This document shows, piece by piece, positions 32,407-43,300 of a stretch of DNA of 64,000 nt. Positions within the stretch are counted from its first letter, which is position 1, and each line of letters starts with the position of its first letter. Under the pieces are notes generated by a model. That model ran no database searches, was not told the origin of the DNA, and was given only the letters and a program-made list of their open reading frames with translations. The translations under genes and the position numbers were made by a program. This stretch comes from Aspidapion aeneum (Eukaryota; Arthropoda; Insecta; Coleoptera; Brentidae). The stretch is from assembly GCA_963576565.1 (NCBI GenBank), contig OY755042.1, positions 7,960,372-8,024,371 on the forward strand, given 5' to 3'.

Positions 32407-32574
32407 GCAATCTAATGAAAACCTCACGGTACATTTGTTCATATAATGGAACCATTCAAAATATCCCTCTGCTTCAAGAGCTAGCTTACTATGAACACAA
32501 GCAAGAAATATTAGCATATATGGAGAATAAGAAGCGACAAGAAAAAGAAGCCCGCGAGAATGCCAGAAAAATGG
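32407..32574 (+). CDS. RNF216: RNF216/TRIAD3-like, exon e (codons 223-278)
   Basis: The acceptor is TTGCAATAG at 32406; two bases complete the Gly codon from the previous exon. The donor is ATGG|GTAAGA at 32574/32575, leaving one base. It encodes NLMKTSRYICSYNGTIQN, then LLQELAYYEHKQEILAYM and a highly charged helix (ENKKRQEKEARENARKMG) that leads straight into RING1 of the next exon. Such a charged helix just before RING1 fits the RNF216 layout. It follows a 15 kb intron. Confidence 0.88.
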
Positions 32575-32810
32575 GTAAGATAAAAATAAAGATGATTTAC
32601 AATATTGTCATTTAAATAAGCCAGATGTCACAAAATTGCTCAATCCTTTTGATAAGACCGTAGTTAAAAAAAAAGCATTAAAATAGGTAAAAGCGTATAT
32701 GTATATACTTGGTTATATGTTGGTATTAATGGTAAACTTGGTTGACAAGGGGCCTGATTGGTTTAGTAAGTCACCCTTGTAATCATCTAGATCTGTACAG
32801 AAAAAAAACT

Positions 32811-33775
32811 CTGCCAATCTATGGGCACATAAGCTCACACTGGGTACTATAGTTTTAGTGTATCTACTTGAAAGCTAATATAACTAAAAACTGAAGTATA
32901 TTTTATTGAACTCCAGACTCAATTACCTTTCGTTTGATACCACACAAGCCATGTTTTGACTTAAACTCTAATTTCTCAAATCTACCGCCACCCTTTTTTA
33001 AAAAACTAAAATGTATTTTTTTTTAACTCCAGACTCAATTACCTTTCGTTTGATATCACACACGCCATATTTCCCCATAAACTCTAATTTTTGAAATCTA
33101 CCCCTACTATAACTATAGTACCTAGTGTGAGCTTAGGGGCCCATATATTGGCAGAGTATTTTGTTGCGCCGTCTGTCTGTCTGTCTGTATGTCTGTCTGT
33201 CTGTCTGTCTGTATGTCTGTCTGTAACGACCAACGCGCATAACTCAAAAACCGCTTGGCCGATTTCAATGAAATTTGGTACCTAGGCTGAGTCTTGGGTC
33301 GAGATGGTCCCATTTAAAAATTAACAAAATCCACCGAACACAAACCAAATAAAAGGGTGGGGATAGATTTCAAAAATTAGAGTTTATGTCAAAATATGGC
33401 GTGTGTGATATCAAACGAAAGGTAATTGAGTCTGGAGTTAAACAAAATACATTTTAATTTGTTTTAAAGAAAGGGTGGGAATATATTTCAAAAATTAGAG
33501 TTTAAGTGAAAATATGGCGTGTGTGATATCAAACGAAAAATAATTGAGTCCGGAGTTTAACAAAATATATTTTAGTTTTTGTTTTTTTTAAGGGTAGGGG
33601 TAGATTTCAAAAATTTGAGTTTAAGTCAAAACATGGCTTGTGTGGTATCAAACAAAAGGTAATTTAGTCTGGAGTTGAATAAAATATATTTTAGTTTTTA
33701 GTTATATTAGCTCACACCTACACTATAACTATAGTACCTAGTGTGAGCTTAGGGGCCCATATATTGGCAGAGTAT
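32811..33775. repeat. Element E: inverted partial copy joined to a forward copy
   Basis: From 32811 to about 33105 the element reads in reverse (ACTCTGCCAATCTATGGG, then the GCTCACAC end). From about 33110 to 33775 it reads forward: right-terminal block, GTCT microsatellite (33170-33225), AACTCAAAAACCGCTTGGCC, internal repeats and final GGGGCCCATATATTGGCAGAG. The join lies at 33105-33115 (CTACCC-CTACTATAACTATAG). The VCLSVCLS-type frame here is only the microsatellite. Confidence 0.78.
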
Positions 33776-34234
33776 TTTTATTAGGCAAATAAAATACCCT
33801 GTCGTTTATATAGTACTTTTTACTACTAATTAAAACTGTAAATAATTTTCGCACTATGAAGATAAAAAGTAGTTCATCTTTTATTTTAAGGATAAACATT
33901 AAATAGTACCCTGTTCAGAATGCGACTTTTTTCTTTCAGATCATTTTTTGACAGATTACTTTACCTGAATGTTGTTTAGCTTTGTTGATTATATAAGTAT
34001 ATGACAAAAGGCCTAAAGTAAAAAATATCGTCTAAACCTCGTTATAAAAGTTTCTTCAAATCCCTTGACAAATTTTTGTTCCCACTTTTCGTCTCGGGGT
34101 TAATAGCTCAAGATGATTTTAAATATATTATTATGGAAGCGATAAAAATTAACACATTTTTCTTAAAATAAGAAAAGAAATGGTATTTAGAGTGGTGGTA
34201 AAAAAAATTTGCACTTACCTTAAACTATATAAAT
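33776..34234. other. Intron sequence without recognised feature
   Basis: AT-rich intron between two element E composites. No gene or repeat end was recognised. Confidence 0.5.
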
Positions 34235-34930
34235 ACTCTGCCAATATACGGGCCCCTAAGCTCACACTAGGTACTATAGTTATAGTGTACGTGTGAGCTA
34301 ATATAACTAAAAACTGAAATATATTTTATTCAACTCCACACTAAATTACCTTTTGTTTGATACCACACAAGCCATGTTTTGACTTAAACTCAATTTTTTG
34401 AAATCCACCCCCACCCTTAAAAAAAACAAAAACTAAAATGTATTTTGTTAAACTCCGGACTCAATTACCTTTCGTTTGATATCACACACGCCATATTTTC
34501 ACTTAAACTCTAATTTTTGAAATATATTCCCACCCTTTTTTTAAAACAAATTAAAATGTTTTTTGTTTAACTCCAGACTCAATTACCTTTCATTTGATAT
34601 CACACACGCCATATTTTCACATAAACTCTTATTTTTGAAATCTATCCCCACCCTTTTATTTGGTTTGTGTTCGGTGGATTTTGTTCATTTTTAAATGGAA
34701 CCATTTCAAAAATGGCGTGTGTGATATCAAACGAAAGGTAATTGAGTCTGGAGTTAAACAAAATACATTCTAGTTTATTTAAAAAAAAAGGTGGGGGTAA
34801 ATTTCAAAGATAAGAGTTTAAGTGGAAATATGACGTGTGATATCCAACGAAAGGTAATTGAGTCTGGAATTGAATAAAATATATTTCAGTTTTTAGTAAT
34901 ATTAGCTCACACATACACTATAACTGTAGT
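34235..34930. repeat. Element E: inverted composite copy
   Basis: 34235-34690 is a reverse copy (ACTCTGCCAATATACGGG, GCTCACAC hairpin, GTATTTTGTTAAACTCC blocks). From about 34700 to 34930 the sequence turns to forward orientation and ends in TTAGCTCACACATACACTAT. The GTCT microsatellite and its flanking block are missing, so the two halves fold on each other. Confidence 0.75.
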
Positions 34931-35692
34931 ATTGTAAACAGTTTTGTTCGTAATAAGCAAAATGATCGCTTGCGATTAACATGCATCAAAGATGAAAACG
35001 AGGATAGGAAAGCGGCAATTTATTTTATTTTAAGTAAAGGGAAGTCCAAAAACGTTAAAAGATAGCTAGTACATAAGACGTCTTATGGAGATTTCAAACA
35101 CGGTAAATTAAATTGTAAATTTGAGCCGGCCGCAATTAAAATGCTTGGTAAATTAAACTTTTTCGACATATAATTTTTATTGGTCCTGTTCTGATGATGG
35201 AATCTTTGGAAATGTGCAATGTTTCTGGAACTTGAGTTCAGTTTCGTTTTTTAACGGTTATGCAAATGCGTAATAGGCTTAAGAAATCCATCTGACCTTA
35301 ACAAAATCATCCTTCCGGGAGTCTGTAGGGTTGCTCAGATTGCATGCTGAAAACATGTCTGAAAGGATCTTCCTGTTTATATAGATCTATCAAAAACGTG
35401 AAAATTTGTTAGAAAAAGGTCAGAAAAATATATAGTAGCGTTAAGTTAACCATATTTGAAAAAATATGATCTATCACAGCCCCGTATATAACAAGATCCT
35501 ACTTTAAAATGCAACATTGTCGAATGCTGACATTTCCATTATTTTCTTGTCAGCCTATTTTTTTGTTATTCTCAATTTAGTCGAAATTTTAGATTTGTCA
35601 GCATTCGACATTGTTGCATTTTAAATTAGGATCGAGCTTGTTATTGAGGTAGCTGAAGAACTATATATTAATAAATTGGTAAAAAAAAAATT

Positions 35693-36131
35693 TAAGTCAC
35701 AAGCTTTTATAAAATGCACTAAAAATTAAAAAATAATTTTTTAACTTTCTAATATTATCATAATAATAAAAGCGATGGCCGACTGATGGAAATTTTGACG
35801 ATGTTAGCACGATAAGATATCCGTATCAATTAAATATCACTATTTGCAAGAATCAATCTAGCAGAAAAATGAAGAGGTACCAAACCCACCCAACCCGACC
35901 CAAGATACCCCAGCATTTCTCTGACATACGTATGGCAATGGCATAACATTGCAGCACATCAAACATATCTTTGATGACCTGCTATGTTGAATATTCTTTA
36001 AGTACTTAGATCACAAATTTAGATTAACTTATAATTTGATTTGCGGCCATCGCTTTTATTATTATGATAATATTAGAAAGTTAGAAAATTATTTTTTAAT
36101 TTTTATTGCATTTTATAAAAGCTTGTGACTG
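35693..36131. repeat. ~440 bp MITE-like inverted-repeat element
   Basis: AGTCACAAGCTTTTATAAAA at 35694 is matched by its inverse ending at 36129. The match continues through AATTTTTTAACTTTCTAATA and TCATAATAATAAAAGCGATG, giving arms of about 85-90 bp. The centre is unique (CCAACCCGACCCAAGATACC). Preceding sequence (34931-35692) has no recognised feature apart from a loose inverted pair GTCGAATGCTGACA / TGTCAGCATTCGAC (about 35519 and 35597). Confidence 0.78.
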
Positions 36132-36284
36132 ATTTTTTTTTCCAATTTATTTTCTACTTTTTAATCTCAGCTATCTTACTCTATTAAATGAAAATATTTG
36201 TTCAATAACAGAACAGAAGAGTTTATTCTAGATTATAATGAAATCGCTGATCGTGAGTTGTTTGGAAACTCATTTTTCTATTGG

Positions 36285-36905
36285 GGGAAGGAGAGGGTGG
36301 GGGTAGAGGAAGAAATATATTTTTTGTTTGGGCTGTATTGCCATCGGAACTTTATGCATATACCAAATTTTATAAAAGTCATTTGAGTGAAGTGTGTCAA
36401 AAACGCATTTTTTATGGAAGGGGGTAGGGGTGGGAGGACATTTTCTCATTGTTGTTGTGTTGTCATCGGACCACTATATGTATACCAAATTTCATCCAAA
36501 TCGGATAATGGGAAGTGTGTCAAAAACGCATTTTTCTATAGATGGGGGGTGGGGGTAGGGGTTTCTTAATATTGTATTGTCATCGGATCACTATATGTAT
36601 ACCAAATTTCATCCAAATCGGATAACGGGATGTATGTCAAAAACAAATTTTTCTATGGAAGATGGTGGGGGTAGGGGTGGGAGGATATTTTTTTCTTATT
36701 GTTGTTTTATCATCGGACCACTATGTGTATACCAAATTTTATCCAAATCGGATAACGGGAAGTGTGTCAAAAACATATTTTTCTATAGAAGGGGTGGGGG
36801 TAGGGGTGGGAGGATATTTTTTTCTTAATGTTGTATTGTCATGGGACCACTATGTGTGTACCAAATTTCATCCAAATCGGATAATGGGAAGTGTGTCAAA
36901 AACGC
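36285..36905. repeat. Minisatellite, unit about 110-125 bp
   Basis: Five to six tandem units, each with CCAAATTTCATCCAAATCGG, GTGTCAAAAACGCATTTTTC and a G-rich GGGGGTAGGGGTGGGAGG stretch, ending before 36910. Reading frames across it are repeats of the same sequence in shifting frames and are not genes. Confidence 0.85.
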
Positions 36906-37079
36906 TTCACAAGATTTGATAGATAGTTAGACAGAACATCTGAAGCTAAATAAAAGCTTGTAAAAATGTGAATACTTTAAACCCGAATTATTTTCGTTCG
37001 CCCAAAAATATAATTTAAAAAAAGTTCTTATTTGAAATAGGCAAATAACTCTAAGTTACATGAAATACAATACAACTAA

Positions 37080-37370
37080 ACCATGGTCGTTCTTGATCAA
37101 ATCGCGAAAAGTGCAAGTTTATCTATCCCGACTTAGAATAGGTCATACAAGATTAAAGCACCAACACATTTTAAAAAAATAAACCGCCTCGAATGTGCAC
37201 AGGGTCGAGAAATTATTACAATAAAGCATATATTAAACGATTGCGTAGCGCACATAAGCGAAATACAAAAACATAAACTATCTGGAAACATGACACAACT
37301 TAACAACAAAATAGAAAATACAAACCGTGTGCTTGCCTGTTTAAAAGACTGTAAGTTATTACAATGTTAG
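37080..37370 (+). pseudogene. LINE C-terminal (RNase H end) remnant
   Basis: SRLRIGHTRLKHQHIL is readable at 37126-37173. After a one-base slip in an A run, NRLECAQGREIITIKHILND and a tail ending KDCKLLQC with a stop at 37368-37370 follow. The [S]RLRxGHTRLxHxHxL ... xxKHILxxC pattern is the usual C-terminus of LINEs with an RNase H domain. Only this end is left. It lies about 50 bp upstream of a host exon. Confidence 0.75.
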
Positions 37371-37421
37371 ATTGATTAAAGTTTTCAAATACACAAACCC
37401 TGATAATGACACTTTTCTTAG

Positions 37422-37577
37422 GTCTACTACAAGAATGTCAATGTTGTTTTGACTCTGAAGTGATGCCAAATGATGTTTTTGAGTGTCAGCAGGGTTGCCG
37501 ATTTTGCAAAGATTGTATGGTTAGTGCCACTGAAGTTAAACTCGGCGATGGGAAAGTGGATTTTCCTTGTCTGCGGG
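37422..37577 (+). CDS. RNF216: RNF216/TRIAD3-like, exon f: RING1 (codons 279-330)
   Basis: The acceptor is TTTTCTTAG at 37421; two bases complete a Gly codon. The donor is CGGG|GTAAGT at 37577/37578. It encodes RING1 of the RBR module, the part that binds the ubiquitin-loaded E2. Likely zinc ligands are Cys284 and Cys287 (ECQCC), Cys300, Cys304, Cys307 and Cys310 (GCRFCKDC), Cys328, and Cys332 in the next exon. The fourth ligand position, commonly His in RING-HC domains, is Cys304 here. The linker TEVKLGDGKVDFPC matches the spacing expected between ligand pairs. High confidence because RING1, IBR and RING2 follow in order over four exons. Confidence 0.93.
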
Positions 37578-37870
37578 GTAAGTTGAGAATAGTAGAGATA
37601 AGTTTAATCTTTAAAAAAAGTGTTAAGTCGACTAAGGATGAATAATTTAAAATAAAAAAGGCAAACCTGAGTAAGGAAGGAAACGTTGCAGGGCGGGGTC
37701 TAACCACATATTTTAGTGGACCTGCTCTGGGTCTTAAACTCAATGTAAGTTTTGAAAAAAACATCAGCAGTTTTGTAATCGTTAGTTGAAATTAAAGAGA
37801 GATATTTCAAGGTTTTATCACGATTAATTAAAAAAAAATTTGCGGTCACTTTAAGTCATATACTCTAAAA

Positions 37871-40800
37871 CCCCCCCTTGGGAATCTCTGAAAGTTTCTT
37901 AACAGAAGTTATTCCAGATAATATTTTAACAATCCCAAATTATTATCTGATTCGAAAGGACGTGGGAAGAAGGTGTTCGGGCTTGGCAATGTACATTAAC
38001 CATAAACTTGATTTTGAGGTGTTGGACACTGGTCGATTTGAGGTGCTGGAACAACTGTGGATAAAAATCAAATTACTTAAAGATACATATATCATAGGAA
38101 CGCTTTATAGACCACCAAAAGGAAGCTATACAGAATTTTTCAACATTATGGAAACATTGTTGGAACAATTCTCTAATCATCAGATTGTTTGCGGAGGGGA
38201 CCTGAATATCGATCTGTTCAAGCAAAATAACTATACGGAAAAATACAGTGAATTGATGGATATTTTTGGCCTTAAGCAGATTGTCAATGAACCAACAAGA
38301 ATAACCGCGCACTCCAGCACCCTGATTGATCACATTCTGATACCAAAGGAACAAGAGAACTTTAATTCAGGTGTAAAAGACTGCTCTTTTATCGCTGACC
38401 ACTCACTGGTGCAGTGCTCAATAAGCCACAAAATACAACATTGTGCTGAAACTATCACCTTTAGAAACTACAAAAACATTGACAGAGAGCTTTTACAAGA
38501 ATTTTTAGAGCAGGCACCTTTTAAAAATCTTATTCAATACAGTGACATTAACCAAAAGGTCTTATTATTCAATACATTGCTCTTACACATTTTTGATGTG
38601 CTTGCACCGGAAAAAACTATAAAACAAAAATGCAAAAATCCTGGGTGGTTAACAGATACAATCAAAGAAATGATAAAACTAAAAAACAAGGCTTTTAGGA
38701 AATGCAAAAAATTAAACACCGTGCAAAACTGGAATTACTATAAGCAGCTGCGTAATCAGGTTAATATCGCGATTCAAAATGAGAAAAGGAGTTTTTTTGA
38801 ACACGCTCTAAGACAAAATAGTAGTCCTAAGTATATATGGAATAAACTCAAAGAATACGATATTTTTACAAAAAAGGCTACTAAAATAATACCGCAACAC
38901 TTAAATAAGCCCAATGATATCAACAACTATTTTTTGCAAGCTGCTTCAAGTAATTCTACCTTAAATCAAGAAAAAATTAACTTTTATCAAAATAATTACA
39001 AAACGGAATTCAAGAATCTATTTGAGTTTACAGCAGTTCCTGAGAGCCAAATCAAGGAGCATCTTCTTTCCATAAAATCAGTTTCCACTGGAGCAGACGG
39101 CATTAACCTGAACATGTTACTTCTTAGTTGTGATCGTATTTTACCTTTTTTAACCCATATAATAAACTCATGCCTGATAGAAGGGACATTTCCAGACCTA
39201 TGGAAAATATCTAGGGTGGTACCTCTGCCGAAAGTCGCACAACCAGAGAGTTTTAGTGATCTTAGACCTATAAGTATTCTTCGAGTAATGTCAAAAATTT
39301 TAGAAAAAGTTATGAACAATCAAATAAGACGACACCTGGAAGAATATGAAATAATACATCCAGACCAATCTGGGTTCAGGACGGGCTATAGTTGTGTTAC
39401 GACTTTACTTGACATAACTGACGACATCATTCAAGCGTCAGATCAGGGTGACACCACAGCACTAATACTATTGGACTACTCAAAGGCGTTTGATAGACGA
39501 AACCATGGGCTTCTTTTCTCTATTCTACATTTTGCGGGCTTCTCTAATAATGCTATAAATTTACTTAAAACCCAATTAATGGATAGATCGCAATTTGTGG
39601 AGACGGAGCAGGGACGCTCACAAAAATTAAGAACTATTGGCGGAGTTCCTCAGGGCTCGATTCTCTCACCCATTCTTTTCAACATATATACAACACAAAT
39701 AGCAGAATGCATCCAACATTGTTCATCAAAAAGATACTGCGATGACACTCAAATAAAAAAATCATTCAAACATCAAAACTATAAACTCGCAGAAAAAGAA
39801 TTAAATGAGGACCTCCAAAAGCTAATTGAGTCATCTGAAGCGCACAACTTAATTATTAACCCTAAAAAATCTAATGTCATAATATTTGGAAAAAAACCAG
39901 TGAATCAATTAAATATTAAAATTAACGACCAAATAATTGATACTGTAAATACAGCAAAAAACTTGGGTTTACTCTTTGACGAAAAATTGAGATTTAAACC
40001 ACATGTCAATAAGTGCATTCAACGAGCCTATTACAACCTTAAAATGCTTTACCCAAGCCGGCACATTTTACCAAAAAATCTTAAAATTAAATTAACTGAC
40101 ACCCTCGTCTTAAGTCACTTTAACTATGCTAGTGCTGTCTATGATCCCTGTCTCGACGCTGTGGATACACAACGAATCCAAAAAGTCCAGAGATCCTGCC
40201 TTAGATATATTTATGGTTTAAGAAAATATGACAGGGTGACACATAAACTAAAAGAAGCCAAATGGTTATCAATGAAACAAAGAAGAATATTGCACTCACT
40301 TTGTCTGTTTCATAAAATTATCCAGAATAAACAACCTCCTTATCTTTACAATAAAATCAAATTCAGGTCTGACAAATACTCCCTTGGATCAAGACTCCAA
40401 AATCACATAATAATGCCTGCTCATCGTACCACTTTTTTTGAAAGAAGTTTTAGATATAATATTTGTAAATTATATAATTCAGTGCCAAAAAAAGCCAAAT
40501 CACTTAAAGCAGTACAATTTAAAAAGTTTCTGAAAAACCACCTTTTTAACACAAGCAACTAACAATTCTTTCTCATTTAGTTAAAGCTTTTGCCCTAACT
40601 ATAACTTAATATAAGTACCCACATGTAGCTCTTTACTATTTTTAATTTTACTATTTATAGACCCCCTGATCCACAATGTGTATGAAAACCTATTTCTACA
40701 AATATCTATACTATAAGTTTGTTGTATAAATGTTCTGTCTCTAAATGTCCTTCTTTACGTAGTTAAGAAAAATAATTTTAGACTTTTTCTTTTTTCTAGT

Positions 40801-40974
40801 TCCGCTTTGTTCAAAAAGTTATTTAAAAAAAATCTACCAGGGGTTAAACTTAGATCAATTATGTAATTGTTTTTAACTCCTTTTTGCAACTGCTTACATG
40901 CTAATTTAAACTTTGTAAACCGCTATTTATTTTTGTTGCAAATAAAGATATTATTTATTTATTTATTTATTTAT
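37871..40974 (+). mobile_element. Jockey/CR1-group LINE, 5'-truncated
   Basis: Begins within the endonuclease (after a C run at 37871-37877) and contains one long ORF2, a ~410 bp 3' UTR and a TTTA-repeat tail (40950-40974), with AATAAA just before it. ORF1 and the very N-terminus of the endonuclease are missing. Its protein is clearly different from the LINE at 22378. Inserted in the intron between RING1 and IBR exons, in sense orientation. Target duplication not identified. Confidence 0.9.
37878..40562 (+). CDS. LINE ORF2: endonuclease (N-terminally truncated) and reverse transcriptase
   Basis: 894 codons with no internal stop; open from 37869, with no genuine ATG start. Endonuclease motifs: GISESFLTEV (equivalent of the TETWL motif), LDTGRFEVLEQLWIKI, GTLYRPPKG, CGGDLNIDLF, LIDHILIP and IADHSLVQC. 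RT motifs: SVSTGADGINLNML, DLRPISILRVMSKILEKVM, HPDQSGFRTGYSC, LLDYSKAFDRRNHGLLFSIL, GGVPQGSILSPILFNIY, and a catalytic box that reads YCDDTQI, where the group usually has YADD. The Cys comes from TGC at about 39737-39739. A C-terminal region with LSHFNYASAVYDPCL ends at TAA 40560-40562. No RNase H. The long open frame argues for a fairly young copy, but the 5' truncation makes it inactive. Confidence 0.92.
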   Translation: MGISESFLTEVIPDNILTIPNYYLIRKDVGRRCSGLAMYINHKLDFEVLDTGRFEVLEQLWIKIKLLKDTYIIGTLYRPPKGSYTEFFNIMETLLEQFSNHQIVCGGDLNIDLFKQNNYTEKYSELMDIFGLKQIVNEPTRITAHSSTLIDHILIPKEQENFNSGVKDCSFIADHSLVQCSISHKIQHCAETITFRNYKNIDRELLQEFLEQAPFKNLIQYSDINQKVLLFNTLLLHIFDVLAPEKTIKQKCKNPGWLTDTIKEMIKLKNKAFRKCKKLNTVQNWNYYKQLRNQVNIAIQNEKRSFFEHALRQNSSPKYIWNKLKEYDIFTKKATKIIPQHLNKPNDINNYFLQAASSNSTLNQEKINFYQNNYKTEFKNLFEFTAVPESQIKEHLLSIKSVSTGADGINLNMLLLSCDRILPFLTHIINSCLIEGTFPDLWKISRVVPLPKVAQPESFSDLRPISILRVMSKILEKVMNNQIRRHLEEYEIIHPDQSGFRTGYSCVTTLLDITDDIIQASDQGDTTALILLDYSKAFDRRNHGLLFSILHFAGFSNNAINLLKTQLMDRSQFVETEQGRSQKLRTIGGVPQGSILSPILFNIYTTQIAECIQHCSSKRYCDDTQIKKSFKHQNYKLAEKELNEDLQKLIESSEAHNLIINPKKSNVIIFGKKPVNQLNIKINDQIIDTVNTAKNLGLLFDEKLRFKPHVNKCIQRAYYNLKMLYPSRHILPKNLKIKLTDTLVLSHFNYASAVYDPCLDAVDTQRIQKVQRSCLRYIYGLRKYDRVTHKLKEAKWLSMKQRRILHSLCLFHKIIQNKQPPYLYNKIKFRSDKYSLGSRLQNHIIMPAHRTTFFERSFRYNICKLYNSVPKKAKSLKAVQFKKFLKNHLFNTSN

Positions 40975-41074
40975 CATAAAACGATACTAATATTAACTAT
41001 GCTGAGAGTCAAATTGATCCTTTTAACCTAACTATACTATAATTCCAATTCATGTGATTTGACTGCTCTGCTAC

Positions 41075-41290
41075 AGAGTAGCGCCCTACAAAATAGCGCT
41101 TACATAATGGCGTGCATCAAAATAGCGCCTTACAAAATAGCGCAGTTACAGAATAGCGTCTTACAAAATAGCGCTGCTACAAATATCGCTGCCACAAAAT
41201 AGCGCTGCAAGAAAAAAGCGCTGCTACAAAATAGCGCGCATCGAAATAGCGCTGCTACAAAATAGCGCGCATCAAAATAGCGCGAATCGC
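41075..41290. repeat. CAAAATAGCGC array
   Basis: About 14 imperfect units of 13-17 bp with core CAAAATAGCGC and variable 3-6 bp spacers (TGCTA, GCAT, CTTA). The inverse core (GCGCTATTTTG) recurs at 16540-16565, 55378-55450 and 60955-61080, linking it to the foldback/array family. Confidence 0.85.
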
Positions 41291-41298
41291 TAATGTCT

Positions 41299-42225
41299 AA
41301 TTAGCCACGAAACTTGTTTGATTTTTTAAATTCACGGGTACTTAATTTCACGTTTGTTAGTATTATTTGGCTTAACAATTCCGTTAACTGACGCTCACAT
41401 GTCTGATAGCGGGTAAAAACGCAATAAGCGTTGATCTGGCCTGAAAGGCAGAAAGAGCTGTCATAGGTCACGAATTAGTTTGTTTCTTTTTATTTGTTTT
41501 CGATCTTTTCATTGATCGATATGTATAGCAGTTTATTCGGCCTGCTCTTGTTTTTATTTCTCTAGTATCTCGGTAGATGGCGCTTCTTCCGAAAGTTTTC
41601 TTACTATTTACATAGGATTAGAGACAAAACCGTCTAATTAACTTTGCAAGAGTGTCACATTGACCAAGCAGTGTTCTGAGGAGTCCCATAAGGACGAAAC
41701 AGTTAACTTTCAACACTTATTAGGTGTTCATTAGAGCGTCGACCCCCGTGGGGTTAAGCTTTCAAGCTACCCACGGAAAAATATGAGAGAAACAAAAACT
41801 CCTATTTACCCGATTAGCCACGAAACTTGTTTAATTTTTTAAATTCACGGGTACTTAATTTCACTTTTGTTAGTATTATTTGGCTTAAAAATTCCGTTGA
41901 CTGACGCTCACGTGTCTGATAGCGGGTAAAAACGCAATAAGCGTTGATCTGCCTCAAAAGGCAGAAAGAGCTGTCGTAGGTCACGGATTAGTTTGTTTCT
42001 TTTTATTTGTTTTCGATCTTTTCATTGATCGATATGTATATCAGTTTTTTCGCCTGCTCTTGTTTTTTTTTCTCTTGTATCTCGGTAGATGGCGCTTTTT
42101 GTGAAAGTTTTCTCACTATTTACATAGGATTAGAGACAGAACCGTCTAACTAACTTCGCAAGAGTGTCACATTGACCAAGCAGTGTTCTGAGGAGTCCCA
42201 TAAGGACGAGACAGTTAACTGTCAA
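41299..42225. repeat. Two tandem copies of a ~510 bp repeat
   Basis: Copy 1 starts TTAGCCACGAAACTTGTTTG (about 41301) and copy 2 starts at about 41814; both run through CTGATAGCGGGTAAAAACGC and GAGGAGTCCCATAAGGACGA. Copy 1 has about 90 bp extra at its end (GCGTCGACCCCCGTGGGG, 41735-41812). Few differences between the copies imply a recent duplication or satellite-type turnover. No coding signal. Confidence 0.8.
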
Positions 42226-43300
42226 CACATTTGTTTTTTTTTTAGAAGAAAAAACTACCTTTAACTTTATAACTTTATTGTTTTATCAGAAAAAAACCAC
42301 TGACACGTGTCCAGCACCCTAATTTTTGCAATAATGAGCATAGAAAGACGTTTGCCGCGCGATCCGCTTTGGCTAGTAAACTTGTTACGACGTGTCCGCT
42401 GAGATATTGGTGCCCGGTATTGTGTCCGCCATGGCGTAATAAAATGAAAAAAAAATAATTAGGTTTTAGAACATGAAAAACATTTTATAATAAATAAATT
42501 TTCCTAAAATTAATTTAAAAAAATTATAAACTATATATTTTTTATTTTAAAACTGTTGAAATTTAATATTTGAGGTACCGTTGGACGCAGAATGTTTTCA
42601 ATAATTTAAAAATTTTCAAATACTCAGGGTTTCTCATTTGAAAGAGAATGTCATTTCCATTCACACTGGAAGTTGAATGATTTGCCAAAAAACGTCAAAT
42701 TTTACATTATATCATATCCCCAAGTTTTATGTTTACCTTTCTAGCCCGCGGAGCAATGGCTAGAGAAGATATGGTTTGCGACGATAACAATTTTTTTTGA
42801 GATAACGCCGAAAATTTCTTATTTCAGTGTATTTTGACCTATCCTAGCAATCTCGTGGTGATGTCTGTCTGCGTATGTGTGTATGTCTGTCCGTAACACG
42901 ATAGCATCTAAACCGCTAAACCCATTTTTATGAAATTTTCAGGTAAAATAGTATTCAATACCGTACGAGCTGATTAGACTTTGCTCAAAATTCATCAATG
43001 CTAATCAGTTAAAAATCGTTAAAAAATTTAAAAAATGCCAACTTTTTAATGGAACATCGCATCAATATGCAGTTTTCGGAATGTGGTAAAGCACATTTTT
43101 CATTAAAAAATTTGTATTATAACAAAAAACTTCGTAAGAGCTTTCGTTTTGGAGATATTTACATTATTTTTAAGGTTGATATAGCATGGACTTTAATGGG
43201 CTAGGAAGGTATCAGATCCATCATTGATCCATACTGAATTATACGGTATTTAGCGAGCAGGCACAGAATGTTTAATTTGTAACATTTAATGTTGTTTCAG
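42226..43300. other. Intron sequence, partly old repeat
   Basis: AT-rich. Around 42840-43230 there is a block with GTCTGTCTGCGTATGTG and TCTAAACCGCTAAACCCATT, the same type of motif seen inside element E but diverged. No gene was recognised. The polypyrimidine tract for the next exon (TTGTTTCAG) closes the stretch. Confidence 0.5.

Noticed and set aside
33091..33313. VCLSVCLS-containing frame
   Set aside because: GTCT microsatellite inside element E; same sequence read on both strands.
36198..36919. Overlapping Gly/Val-rich reading frames
   Set aside because: They read through a ~110-125 bp minisatellite in several frames; the same peptide recurs with each unit and there is no splice or domain signal.
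41075..41290. CRISPR-like array
   Set aside because: Units are 13-17 bp with 3-6 bp variable gaps, not 28-37 bp repeats with unique spacers, and the genome is eukaryotic.
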